This document shows, piece by piece, positions 17,930-26,089 of a DNA stretch of 64,000 nucleotides. This DNA comes from Prauserella endophytica (lineage in GTDB: Bacteria; Actinomycetota; Actinomycetes; Mycobacteriales; Pseudonocardiaceae). The notes below the pieces were generated by a model. The model was not told the DNA's origin and ran no database searches. It saw only the letters and a program-made list of their open reading frames with translations. Position numbers and translations under genes: made by a program. The stretch lies in NCBI RefSeq assembly GCF_005146945.1, contig NZ_SWMS01000021.1, positions 1 to 64,000 on the forward strand, in the 5' to 3' direction. Each line of letters starts with the position of its first letter. Position 1 is the stretch's first letter.

Positions 17930-19222
17930 GTGACTGTGCTCGACTCGCGACCCGAATCGGCGGGCGAGCCTGGTGGCTCCCCTTCAGCCGACTTGGCCGA
18001 CGCCCTGCTCACCGAGAGCGGTGTGAGCATGGCGCCGTTGGACGATCTGGGTGAGGGCAGAGGCCCCTTCTGGCTCGACGAGTGGCTCGTGGCGCACGCG
18101 GCCGACGTGCTGGCGTGGCGCAGGCACATCCACGCGAACCCGGAGCTCGCCCGCCGGGAGTACGGCACCACCGAGCTGGTGATGAGCCTGCTGCGGTCGG
18201 CGGGGCTGGCCCCCAAGGTGCTGCCCGGGGGCACCGGTGTGGTGTGTGACATCGGCAGCGGCACGACCTGCGTCGCGCTGCGTGCCGACATGGACGCCCT
18301 GCCGCTCACCGAGGCGACCGGGCTGCCGTACGCGTCGACCGTCGACGGCGTGGCGCACGCATGTGGGCACGACCTGCACACGACGGTGCTGCTCGCCGCC
18401 GGCATGGCGCTGGCGACCGCCCCCGAGCTGCCCGGCCGCGTGCGGCTGGTGTTCCAGCCCGCCGAGGAGGTCATGCCCGGTGGCGCGCTCGACGCGATCG
18501 ACGCGGGCGTGCTCGACGGCGTCGACCGGATCTTCGGCCTGCACTGCGACCCCCGGCTCCCGGTGGGCCAGGTCGGCATGCGTGTGGGTCCGCTCACCTC
18601 GGCGGCGGACCTCATCGAGTTGCGGCTGACCTCGCCGGGCGGGCACACCTCCCGCCCGCATCTGACCGCCGACCTCGTGCACGCGCTGGGCACCGTGATC
18701 ACCTCGCTGCCCGCGCTGCTGTCGCGGCGCGTGGACCCGAGGTCGGGCACGGTGCTCGTGTGGGGCGCCGTGCACGCGGGCGAGGCGGCGAACGCGGTGC
18801 CGCAGCAGGGCGTGCTGAGGGGCACACTGCGCACGGCCGACCACGAGACGTGGAAGTCGCTGGAGCCGTTGGTGGCGTCGTCCATCCAGTCCCTGCTCGC
18901 GCCGACCGGCGTCGGCTACGACCTCAACTACCGGCGGGGCGTGCCCCCGGTGGTCAGCGAGGAGGAGAGCACCGCGCTCATGAGGGCCGGCGTCGAGGCG
19001 GCACTGGGCGACGAGGCGACGACGGGCACCGAGCAGTCGTCGGGCGGCGAGGACTTCGGGTGGTACCTGGAGCACGTGCCGGGTGCGTTCGCGCGGCTCG
19101 GAGTCTGGTCCGGTGAGGGCTCCATGCGAGACCTTCACCAGCCGACCTTCGAACTCGACGAGCGAGCCCTGTTGACCGGCATCCGAGTGATGGTCCACAC
19201 CGCACTGGCAGCCCTGGCCTAA
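17930..19222 (+). CDS. M20-family amidohydrolase (peptidase M20D type)
   Basis: 430 aa. It carries the M20 metal motifs: LRADMDALPL with the bridging Asp, ACGHDLHTT with the ligand Cys/His typical of the hippurate-hydrolase and IAA-amino-acid-hydrolase branch, and FQPAEE with the catalytic Glu pair. It is expected to cleave an N-acyl amino acid or similar amide in the cytoplasm. M. tuberculosis has AmiA1/AmiB1 (Rv3305c/Rv3306c) at the equivalent place. I chose the GTG at 17930 because GGAGG (17919-17923) lies about 6 nt before it; an in-frame GTG at 17915 has none. The substrate is unknown. Confidence 0.9.
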   Translation: MTVLDSRPESAGEPGGSPSADLADALLTESGVSMAPLDDLGEGRGPFWLDEWLVAHAADVLAWRRHIHANPELARREYGTTELVMSLLRSAGLAPKVLPGGTGVVCDIGSGTTCVALRADMDALPLTEATGLPYASTVDGVAHACGHDLHTTVLLAAGMALATAPELPGRVRLVFQPAEEVMPGGALDAIDAGVLDGVDRIFGLHCDPRLPVGQVGMRVGPLTSAADLIELRLTSPGGHTSRPHLTADLVHALGTVITSLPALLSRRVDPRSGTVLVWGAVHAGEAANAVPQQGVLRGTLRTADHETWKSLEPLVASSIQSLLAPTGVGYDLNYRRGVPPVVSEEESTALMRAGVEAALGDEATTGTEQSSGGEDFGWYLEHVPGAFARLGVWSGEGSMRDLHQPTFELDERALLTGIRVMVHTALAALA

Positions 19223-19326
19223 CCCGCGAGTCCCCCGCTCGGGCCCGCGAGTCCCCCACTCCGGACGCCGAGTTCTGCGGTCCGGACGCCGAGTTCTGCG
19301 GTCCGGACGCCGAGTTGCACGCTCCG
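19223..19326. repeat. Tandem repeat family C, array 1
   Basis: Five imperfect 20-21-bp units of the form CGCGAGTCCCCCGCTC to CGCCGAGTTCTGCGGTCCGG, starting right after the amidohydrolase stop. Its first unit (19223-19240) is the exact reverse complement of 18 bp repeated in array 2 beyond the DUF559 gene. Confidence 0.8.
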
Positions 19327-19339
19327 CTGTGTCGGGGAG

Positions 19340-19367
19340 TTATCCACAGTCAGGTGGGTTATCCACA
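19340..19367 (+). other. Two DnaA-box-like sequences
   Basis: TTATCCACA occurs twice, at 19340-19348 and 19359-19367, both perfect matches to the DnaA consensus on the same strand with a 19-bp period. They lie 50-78 bp upstream of the DUF559 gene. There is no dnaA, dnaN or AT-rich unwinding region near, so this is not called an origin. Confidence 0.7.
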
Positions 19368-19417
19368 GATTGTGGGCTGCGGCTCCACAACGCCTCGAAA
19401 CGGCGCACCGTGGGGCC

Positions 19418-20317
19418 ATGGCATCACTACCTGACGGCTCGTACGGGGCCTACTCGCGTACGGAACTTGCTCGGGCGATCGGGTTGCCTGGCGTGCGGGA
19501 CGCGCTGCGAAAAGGGCGTCTGACCAGGTTTTCTCGCTCGGTCCTCGTGGATTCGCGCCGGGCGACCGACTTTGCGACCCGCGCTGCGGCCTGTCTGCTG
19601 ACGGCAGGCCCGCGGGCCGTGCTGTCCGGCCACACCGCGCTCGCCGTCTTCGGCTGCACGGCGGCCGATGGTGCACCTATCCACATGTTGGTGCCGTATG
19701 GATGCAAGCCGAGACGGCGCCCTGGGATGGTCGTTCACCACGGCAGGTTCGAGGAGCAGGACGTCGAGATGATCGGTGGACTGCGGGTGCTGGCGATGGA
19801 CCAGGCCCTGGCGGAGGTACTCAGCCGTGGTAGCCGTCGCACGGCGCTCGCGTGCGCGGACCAGGCACTGCGACTAGTGCCCGAACACGCCCGCGCCGAA
19901 TTCCATGCGTGCGTTGAGGAGCGAGTGCGGTCTCGCACCGATCCGAGAGGTCGCCGCCAGGCGCAGGCGTTGCTCGACCTGGCGACCGGCCTGGCCGAGT
20001 CGCCGGCGGAAAGCTGGACGCTGCTCGCGCTCATCGACGCGGGCCTGCCGGTTCCCGTGCAGCAGTACCGCATCACCGATCTGGCCGGCAACGACATCTA
20101 CCGCCTCGATTTCGCCTGGCCGGAGCTGCGGATCGCGGTGGAGTACGACGGGTACGAGGCACACGAGAAGCGTCGTGAGTCGGATGCCGAGCGGGACGCG
20201 GACTTGGAGCGTCGTGGCTGGATCGTCGTTCGCGCGGACGCCGTCGATCTCAGGGACCCGCAGCGAATGATCAAAGCGGTGGAGGCCGCGTTTCGCCGCC
20301 GGGGGCTCGCCGCTTAG
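19418..20317 (+). CDS. DUF559 protein: PD-(D/E)XK nuclease-like with AbiEi-like N-terminus
   Basis: 299 aa. The C-terminal third is a DUF559 (Vsr/MutH-like) domain; LDFAWPELRIAVEYDG supplies the Asp and the E-x-D acidic residues of a PD-(D/E)XK site, followed by ERRGWIVVRAD. The N-terminal part (winged-helix-like, RTELARAIGLPGVRDALRKG) resembles the AbiEi-type antitoxin/regulator fold. Such genes are common in actinobacteria and have no settled function; DNA cleavage or repair is a guess. The ATG at 19418 was chosen because the family-like N-terminus begins there. It has two DnaA-box-like sites upstream and family C repeat arrays in opposite orientation on both sides. Confidence 0.72.
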   Translation: MASLPDGSYGAYSRTELARAIGLPGVRDALRKGRLTRFSRSVLVDSRRATDFATRAAACLLTAGPRAVLSGHTALAVFGCTAADGAPIHMLVPYGCKPRRRPGMVVHHGRFEEQDVEMIGGLRVLAMDQALAEVLSRGSRRTALACADQALRLVPEHARAEFHACVEERVRSRTDPRGRRQAQALLDLATGLAESPAESWTLLALIDAGLPVPVQQYRITDLAGNDIYRLDFAWPELRIAVEYDGYEAHEKRRESDAERDADLERRGWIVVRADAVDLRDPQRMIKAVEAAFRRRGLAA

Positions 20318-20332
20318 CGGATCACTCGTGCT

Positions 20333-20458
20333 GGAGCGGGGGACTCGCCGACCGGAGCGGGGGACTCGCGGGCTGGAGCGGGGGACTCGCCGACCGGAGC
20401 GGGGGACTCGCGGGCTGGAGCGGGGGACTCGCCGACCGGAGCGGGGGACTCGCGGGCG
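20333..20458. repeat. Tandem repeat family C, array 2
   Basis: Six 21-bp units, each GGAGCGGGGGACTCGC plus a 5-base tail that alternates CGACC and GGGCT, giving a 42-bp higher-order repeat three times. It is inverted relative to array 1. It fills the gap between two convergent gene ends. There are no unique spacers, so it is not a CRISPR array. Confidence 0.85.
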
Positions 20459-20459
20459 G

Positions 20460-20912
20460 TTAGGGGCCTATGCCTTTGCAGGGGCGGGTGCGGAGCGCCT
20501 CGACGTAGTCGGCGGGGGCGCCGGCGTCCTCAGCCGCATCGGCGAGCACGCCGAGGTACCGCGCGGAAGGTAGACCGCCCTCGTATGCGTCCAGCACGTA
20601 GAGCCAGGCCAGCACCGAGCCGTCCATGGTCTGCACCCGGAGCCGGATCTTGTTGTGCATCCCGAGCTCGCCGCCCTCCCACTGGTCGAGGGCGGACTCG
20701 TCGAGATGGGTCACGTCGTAGAGCACCACGAACACCCGCGACGACGGATCCTCCACGATCGTCGCGAGCGCGCCCTCCCAGCCGAGATCCTCGCCACCGA
20801 AGGTCAGGCGCCAGCCTTCGAGCCAACCGGTACCCGCCATCGGCGAGTGCGGAGCTCGCTCCATCATCTGCGAGGGCGCCATGTTGGACCCGTAAGCGGC
20901 ATACAAGGGCAC
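20460..20912 (-). CDS. Gamma-glutamylcyclotransferase-like protein
   Basis: 150 aa beginning MPLYAAYGSNM, the characteristic first strand of GGCT-like folds (Y-G-S-N loop). The fold includes enzymes that release 5-oxoproline from gamma-glutamyl groups, but many bacterial members have no shown activity. I chose the second GTG (20912): TAGGCT lies exactly 6 nt before it, and the family normally starts at this MPLY position. A gene of this kind (Rv3304) sits divergently beside lpdA in M. tuberculosis, as here. Confidence 0.8.
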   Translation of the reverse strand: MPLYAAYGSNMAPSQMMERAPHSPMAGTGWLEGWRLTFGGEDLGWEGALATIVEDPSSRVFVVLYDVTHLDESALDQWEGGELGMHNKIRLRVQTMDGSVLAWLYVLDAYEGGLPSARYLGVLADAAEDAGAPADYVEALRTRPCKGIGP

Positions 20913-20918
20913 GGCCAC

Positions 20919-20924
20919 AGCCTA
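20919..20924 (-). promoter_or_regulatory. Putative -10 box of the GGCT-like gene (leaderless)
   Basis: TAGGCT, 6 nt before the chosen GTG; it decides between two possible starts. Confidence 0.4.
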
Positions 20925-21011
20925 ACGGCCGTGCGCTCACCCGAAAGGACGCACTCCGCGTGTCCCGGCCTAGAGTGGGCTCGACGGCGCTCTGACGAGG
21001 AGGGAACCAGC

Positions 21012-22412
21012 GTGACCAGGATCGTGATCATGGGCGGCGGACCAGCCGGCTACGAGGCGGCCTTGGTCGCGGCACAACACGGGGCCGACGTGACCGTTGT
21101 GGAGCGCGACGGCCTCGGCGGCGCCTGCGTGCTCTACGACTGCGTGCCATCCAAGACGTTCATCGCGTCGTCCGGCGCCCGCGCGAGCCTCCACGGCTTC
21201 GGCGAGCTGGGCATCACCACCGATCTCGCCGACACCGGTATCGACCTGCCCACCGTCCACGGTCGCGTGCGCGGGCTCGCGCTCGCGCAGTCGGCGGACA
21301 TCCGCGCTCGCGTGCAGCGCGAGGGCGTGCGCGTGATCACGGGCACTGCCCGCTTCTGCGACGAGGAGACCGGCCTCGCCACCCACAAGGTCGCCGTCAC
21401 CGGCGCCGGGATCGACGAGGTACTCGAAGCCGACGTGGTGCTCATCGCCACCGGCGCCACCCCGCGAGTGCTGCCCGGCGCGGTGCCCGACGGCGAGCGC
21501 ATCCTCGACTGGCGCCAGCTGTACGACCTGCCCGAGCTGCCCGAGCACCTCGCCGTGATCGGTTCGGGTGTCACGGGCGCCGAGTTCGCCTCCGCCTACA
21601 CCGAGATGGGGGTCAAGGTCACCGTCGTCTCCAGCCGCGACCGCGTGCTGCCGCACGAGGATGCCGACGCCGCCGCCGTTCTGGAGGAGGTCTTCTCCCA
21701 GCGCGGCACCACCGTCGTCAAGCACGCCCGTGCCGACCGCGTCGAGCGCACCGAGAAGGGCGTGCTGATCCATCTCACCGACGGCAGGCAGATCGAGGCG
21801 AGCCACGCGCTGATGACCGTCGGCTCTGTGCCGAACACCACCGACATCGGGCTCGAGCGCGTCGGCATCGAGCCCGGTCCCGGCGGGTTCATCACCGTCG
21901 ATCGCGTGTCGCGCACCAGCGCACCTGGCGTGTACGCGGCGGGCGACTGCACAGGCGTGCTGATGCTGGCCTCGGTCGCGAGCATGCAGGGGCGCATCGC
22001 GATGTGGCACGCGCTGGGGGAGGGCGTGGCGCCGATCCGCCTGCGCACGGTCGCCGCGAACGTGTTCACCCACCCCGAGATCGCGACGGTCGGCATCAGC
22101 CAGCAGGCCATCGACACCGGCGAGGTGCCCGCGCGCACGATCATGCTCCCGCTGGCCACCAACGCGCGGGCCAAGATGGAGGGCCTCCGCCAGGGCTTCG
22201 TGAAGCTGTTCTGCCGCCCGGCCACCGGCGTGGTGGTCGGCGGCGTCGTGGTGGCGCCCACCGCGAGTGAGCTGATCCTCCCGATCGCCCTGGCGGTGCA
22301 GAACCAACTGACGGTGGAGCACCTGGCGCTGACGTTCTCGGTCTACCCCTCGCTGTCCGGCTCGATCACCGAGGCGGGCAGGCAGCTCATGCGGCACGAC
22401 GACCTGGACTGA
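21012..22412 (+). CDS. lpdA: NAD(P)H quinone reductase LpdA (lipoamide dehydrogenase-like flavoprotein)
   Basis: 466 aa, class I pyridine nucleotide-disulfide oxidoreductase: FAD motif GGGPAG (8-13), a Cys pair C39-x4-C44 in GGACVLYDCVPSK, and a second nucleotide-binding motif VIGSGVTGAEF (about 184-194). In true lipoamide dehydrogenases the C-terminus carries a catalytic HPTLSE; here it reads YPSLSG, so both the His and the Glu of the catalytic dyad are missing. This is the mark of M. tuberculosis LpdA (Rv3303c), which reduces quinones with NAD(P)H instead. Start GTG after GAGGAGGGA. M. tuberculosis has glpD2 next to it; here glpD is 3.7 kb downstream. Confidence 0.92.
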   Translation: MTRIVIMGGGPAGYEAALVAAQHGADVTVVERDGLGGACVLYDCVPSKTFIASSGARASLHGFGELGITTDLADTGIDLPTVHGRVRGLALAQSADIRARVQREGVRVITGTARFCDEETGLATHKVAVTGAGIDEVLEADVVLIATGATPRVLPGAVPDGERILDWRQLYDLPELPEHLAVIGSGVTGAEFASAYTEMGVKVTVVSSRDRVLPHEDADAAAVLEEVFSQRGTTVVKHARADRVERTEKGVLIHLTDGRQIEASHALMTVGSVPNTTDIGLERVGIEPGPGGFITVDRVSRTSAPGVYAAGDCTGVLMLASVASMQGRIAMWHALGEGVAPIRLRTVAANVFTHPEIATVGISQQAIDTGEVPARTIMLPLATNARAKMEGLRQGFVKLFCRPATGVVVGGVVVAPTASELILPIALAVQNQLTVEHLALTFSVYPSLSGSITEAGRQLMRHDDLD

Positions 22413-22482
22413 CGCTCCCCACGTCGGCGACGCGGGGTGACACTGGTCACGCCACATCGTTGACGAGGAGGGGAGTGCGGCA

Positions 22483-23274
22483 ATGGTCACTCGTGACACA
22501 CCGTGGCCCGACGGGACTCCGTGCTGGGTCGACCTCATGGTTCCGGACCCCCGGATGGCCATCGATTTCTACGGCGCCCTGTTCGCGTGGGCCTTCGCCG
22601 ACCAGGGCGACGAGACCGGCAACTACCTGCTGGCCTCGCTCGGCGGGCGGCAGGTCGCCGGGGTGATGGGCGGGGTGCCTCCGGACCAGGAGGCCCCGCC
22701 CGCGGCCTGGACTACCTACCTGGCGACGTCCGACATCGACAAGACGGTGGCCGCGACCAGCCAGAACGGCGGGCAGGTGATGACGCCGCCGATGGAGGTC
22801 GGCCAAGCGGGCAAGCTGGCCATCGCGGCGGATCCGACGGGCGCGGTCTTCGGGCTGTGGCAGGCCGGGGAGCGCAACGGCGTCGGGCTCACGAACGTGG
22901 CGGGTGCGCTCACCTGGAGCGAGTGCATGACGCGGGACCACGACCGGGCGAAGGACTTCTACGCGCAGGTGTTCGGTCACGCATTCGACGACATGTCGGC
23001 CGAGGGCTTTCGGTACGCGACACTGAAGGTCGGCGGAAAGGTGGTCGGCGGCATCGGGCAGCTGCCGGACGAGGTGCCTGCCGACGTCCCACCGCACTGG
23101 TCGGTCTACTTCGCGGTGACGGACACCGACGCGACGGTCGTGCGGGTGACCGAGCTGGGCGGCGGGCTCGTGCGGGAGCCGTGGGACTCGCCCTACGGCA
23201 GGCTGGCACAGGTCGTCGACAACCAGGGCGCCCATTTCCAGGTCATCACCGCAATCCCCGCCGACGCGCCGTGA
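22483..23274 (+). CDS. Two-domain VOC (glyoxalase/bleomycin-resistance fold) protein
   Basis: 263 aa with two vicinal-oxygen-chelate domains (about 10-125 and 140-258); each starts with the strand-helix pattern seen in WVDLMVPDPRMAIDFYGALF. Similar double-VOC proteins in actinobacteria (for example M. tuberculosis Rv0577/Rv0911) have been linked to methylglyoxal or cofactor handling, but no catalytic metal set is certain here. Strong Shine-Dalgarno (GAGGAGGGG) before the ATG. It may follow lpdA on one transcript (70 bp gap). Confidence 0.82.
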   Translation: MVTRDTPWPDGTPCWVDLMVPDPRMAIDFYGALFAWAFADQGDETGNYLLASLGGRQVAGVMGGVPPDQEAPPAAWTTYLATSDIDKTVAATSQNGGQVMTPPMEVGQAGKLAIAADPTGAVFGLWQAGERNGVGLTNVAGALTWSECMTRDHDRAKDFYAQVFGHAFDDMSAEGFRYATLKVGGKVVGGIGQLPDEVPADVPPHWSVYFAVTDTDATVVRVTELGGGLVREPWDSPYGRLAQVVDNQGAHFQVITAIPADAP

Positions 23275-23295
23275 CCGGAACGTGACGAGCCGAGA

Positions 23296-23348
23296 GGGAG
23301 CAAGGGAGCTTTACTCCCGAAAAACGGTAGTAAAGCTCCCTTGCTCCC
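23296..23348. repeat. Palindromic repeat family B, copy 3
   Basis: A perfect 17-bp inverted repeat (23296-23312 with 23332-23348) with the same arm as copy 1 and a 19-nt loop. It lies between the convergent ends of the VOC gene and glpK. Confidence 0.88.
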
Positions 23349-23381
23349 CTCAGACGTGCCCTGGGAGGCGGCACGAACGGG

Positions 23382-24893
23382 TCATTCGCTTTCGACCCAG
23401 TCGAAGGTCTTCGTCACCGCCTTCTTCCAGTTGCGGTACTCGCGTTCCCGGCGGATGTCGTCCATCCCCGGGTCCCACTGCTTGTCCTTCGCCCAGTTGG
23501 TGCGGATGTCCTCCTCGCTCTCCCAGAAGCCCACGGCGAGGCCCGCGGCGTAGGCGGCGCCGAGCGCGGTGGTCTCGGCCACCACCGGGCGGATCACCGA
23601 GACGCCCAGGATGTCGGCCTGGAACTGCATCAGCAGGTCGTTGACGACCATGCCGCCGTCCACCTTCAGCGTCTTGAGCGGCACGCCGGAGTCGGCGTTC
23701 ATCGCGTCGATCACCTCGCGTGTCTGGAACGCCGTCGCCTCCAGCACCGCCCTAGCGAGGTGGCCCTTGTTGACGTAGCGCGTCAGGCCCACGATCACGC
23801 CGCGTGCGTCCGAGCGCCAGTACGGCGCGAACAGGCCCGAGAACGCCGGCACGAAGTACGCCCCGCCGTTGTCCTCCACTGTGCGTGCGTGCTCCTCGAT
23901 CTCCGCGGCCGAGGAGATCATGCCGAGGTTGTCGCGCAGCCACTGCACCAGCGAGCCGGTGACCGCGATCGAGCCCTCCAACGCGTATACCGTGTCGTTC
24001 GAGCCGATCTTGTAGCAGACGGTCGTGAGCAGACCGTTCTGCGAGAGCACCTTCTCGGTGCCGGTGTTCAGCAGCACGAAGTTGCCGGTGCCGTAGGTGT
24101 TCTTCGCCTCCCCTGGGGAGAGGCACGCCTGGCCGAACGTCGCCGCCTGCTGGTCGCCGAGGATGCCGGCGATGGGCACGCCGCCGAGCGCACCGCGCTC
24201 GCGCACCTTGCCGTACTCCTCCGACGACGACCGGATCTGCGGGAGCATCGACATCGGGATGCCCATGTCGGACGCGATGCCCTCGTCCCACTGCAACGTC
24301 TCGAGATCCATCAGCATCGTGCGCGAGGCGTTGGTCGGGTCGGTGATGTGGAGGCCGCCCTCGGGCCCGCCGGTCATGTTCCACAGCACCCAGGTGTCCA
24401 TGTTGCCGAACAGCAAATCACCGGCTTCGGCGCGTTGCCGTGCACCGTCCACATTGTCCAGGATCCACTTGACTTTCGGTCCGGAGAAGTACGTCGCGAG
24501 CGGCAGGCCCGTCTTCTCCCGGTACCGTTCCTGCCCGCCGCCGAGCGCGCCGAGCTCGTTGACGATGCGGTCGGTCCTTGTGTCCTGCCACACGATCGCG
24601 TTGTACACCGGCTTGCCGGTCCTGCGATCCCACACCAGCGTGGTCTCGCGCTGGTTGGTGATGCCGACGGCGGCCACCTCGGCGGTCGTCGCGTCGGCCT
24701 TCGCCAGCGCGCCCGCCGCGGTGGCCCGTGCGTTGGACCAGATCTCCTCGGCGTCGTGCTCGACCCAGCCCGCCTGCGGGAAGATCTGCTCGTGCTCGCG
24801 CTGGTCGACGGCGACGACGCTGCCGGAGTGGTCGAAAAGCATCGTTCTGGTCGACGTCGTACCTTGGTCGACCGCGGCCACATATGAAGCCAT
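23382..24893 (-). CDS. glpK: Glycerol kinase
   Basis: 503 aa FGGY-family kinase, full length. It phosphorylates glycerol to sn-glycerol 3-phosphate with ATP. The N-terminus carries the phosphate-binding [13 protein letters not shown], and [17 protein letters not shown] (C-terminal half) is the FGGY signature 2 region. It is the second gene of the glpF-glpK unit (21-nt gap), divergent from glpD across 182 bp, so uptake, phosphorylation and oxidation are encoded together. Confidence 0.96.
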   Translation of the reverse strand: MASYVAAVDQGTTSTRTMLFDHSGSVVAVDQREHEQIFPQAGWVEHDAEEIWSNARATAAGALAKADATTAEVAAVGITNQRETTLVWDRRTGKPVYNAIVWQDTRTDRIVNELGALGGGQERYREKTGLPLATYFSGPKVKWILDNVDGARQRAEAGDLLFGNMDTWVLWNMTGGPEGGLHITDPTNASRTMLMDLETLQWDEGIASDMGIPMSMLPQIRSSSEEYGKVRERGALGGVPIAGILGDQQAATFGQACLSPGEAKNTYGTGNFVLLNTGTEKVLSQNGLLTTVCYKIGSNDTVYALEGSIAVTGSLVQWLRDNLGMISSAAEIEEHARTVEDNGGAYFVPAFSGLFAPYWRSDARGVIVGLTRYVNKGHLARAVLEATAFQTREVIDAMNADSGVPLKTLKVDGGMVVNDLLMQFQADILGVSVIRPVVAETTALGAAYAAGLAVGFWESEEDIRTNWAKDKQWDPGMDDIRREREYRNWKKAVTKTFDWVESE

Positions 24894-24914
24894 TCTGCTT
24901 CCTTCCTGAAGCTG

Positions 24915-25907
24915 CTACTCCGATGTGCTCGTCTGTGGCGGCCGCGACTCCGAAATGGGCTCCTCCGAGGAGGTCTTGGTCCCGGCTTCGCCGGTCGGCT
25001 CGGGCACGCGCCCAGGAGGCGGAGCCTCGACACCGAACGGCGTCTCGCGCGCGATGAGAACCTGCCCGATGAAGAAGTCGTAGATGAGAATGCCGAGCAC
25101 GCCGCCGACCAGCGGTCCCGCGATCGGGATCCACCAGTAGTTGCTGAACCAGTCGCCGTTGCCTGGCATCGCGGCCTCACCCCAACCGGCGACCCAGGCG
25201 AGCATGCGCGGCCCGAAGTCACGAGCCGGGTTGATCGCGTAGCCGGCGTTGGTGCCGAAGCTGAGGCCGATCGCCGTCACGACGAAACCGATGGCCCACG
25301 GTCCGAAGTTGCTCTGTGGTGCTTGGTTACGGTTGTCGATCAGCGCGGCCACCAGCATGACGAGAATGGCCGTGCCGACGATCTGGTCGACCAGTGGTCC
25401 CCATATTCCGTTGCCGAAGTATTCCGCTGGGAACGTCGCGAATATGGAGAATGACGCCACGTCACCGGATTTCTGCGTCCCCGCTTCCTGCAGGAAGGCG
25501 TTGATCGCCTCGTAGTACACGGCGTATACGACTGCCGCGCCCGCGAACGCGCCGAGGACCTGCGCGATCCAGTAGGGAACCACTTTCACCCATGGGAACG
25601 CCCGCCGCACCGCCATGGCCAGCGTCACCGCCGGGTTGATGTGCGCGCCGCTCACGCCGCCCGCGGCGTAAACGGCGAAGACCACGGCCAGCCCCCAGCC
25701 GAAGGCGATGATGAGCCAGTTGGCGGGACCGAAATCCGCGGTCTGCCTGCCGGATCCAGGCAAGCCTGCCAAGGCCACGGCCACCGAGCCGCAGCCGAGG
25801 AGAATAAGTATCGCCGTACCCAGGAACTCGGCCAGTAACTCGCCACCGGTGGTTTGACGTAGTCTGGCCAAGCCGTTGGTCTGGTGTCTGGTGTTTGTCG
25901 CACTCAT
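24915..25907 (-). CDS. glpF: Glycerol facilitator (aquaglyceroporin, MIP family)
   Basis: 330 aa with six membrane helices and both pore NPA boxes: AHINPAVTLAM and AINPARDFGPR. The Asp after the second NPA is typical of glycerol-conducting members. The protein is about 50 residues longer than E. coli GlpF because of a Pro/Glu/Ser-rich cytoplasmic tail. A clear Shine-Dalgarno (GGAGGTG) precedes the ATG. It is the first gene of the operon with glpK. Confidence 0.94.
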   Translation of the reverse strand: MSATNTRHQTNGLARLRQTTGGELLAEFLGTAILILLGCGSVAVALAGLPGSGRQTADFGPANWLIIAFGWGLAVVFAVYAAGGVSGAHINPAVTLAMAVRRAFPWVKVVPYWIAQVLGAFAGAAVVYAVYYEAINAFLQEAGTQKSGDVASFSIFATFPAEYFGNGIWGPLVDQIVGTAILVMLVAALIDNRNQAPQSNFGPWAIGFVVTAIGLSFGTNAGYAINPARDFGPRMLAWVAGWGEAAMPGNGDWFSNYWWIPIAGPLVGGVLGILIYDFFIGQVLIARETPFGVEAPPPGRVPEPTGEAGTKTSSEEPISESRPPQTSTSE

Positions 25908-26089
25908 GCCACACCTCCGGGATCGGGACTGCGTTGTCCCTCGGTTTCATCGTGCTCCGCGCCTCGAGTTGGGACAAGATCTGAAGCGGGGGGTGTCGTT
26001 CAGGGCTGATTCGATCCGGCCTGACGTGGGAAGCTCCCAGAGGGCCGTCGTGTAGTGCGACGGCGTCTGCCGTGGTGAGGAGGCGAGTA

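Noticed and set aside
19340-19367. Chromosomal or plasmid replication origin
   Set aside because: Only two DnaA boxes, no dnaA/dnaN/parAB genes and no AT-rich unwinding region.
20333-20458. CRISPR-like array
   Set aside because: Units are directly contiguous with no unique spacers, and there are no cas genes in the window.
20655-21011. Extended N-terminus of LpdA
   Set aside because: The family starts at MTRIVIMGGGPAG, and GAGGAGGGA stands before that GTG; the extension is antisense to the GGCT-like gene.
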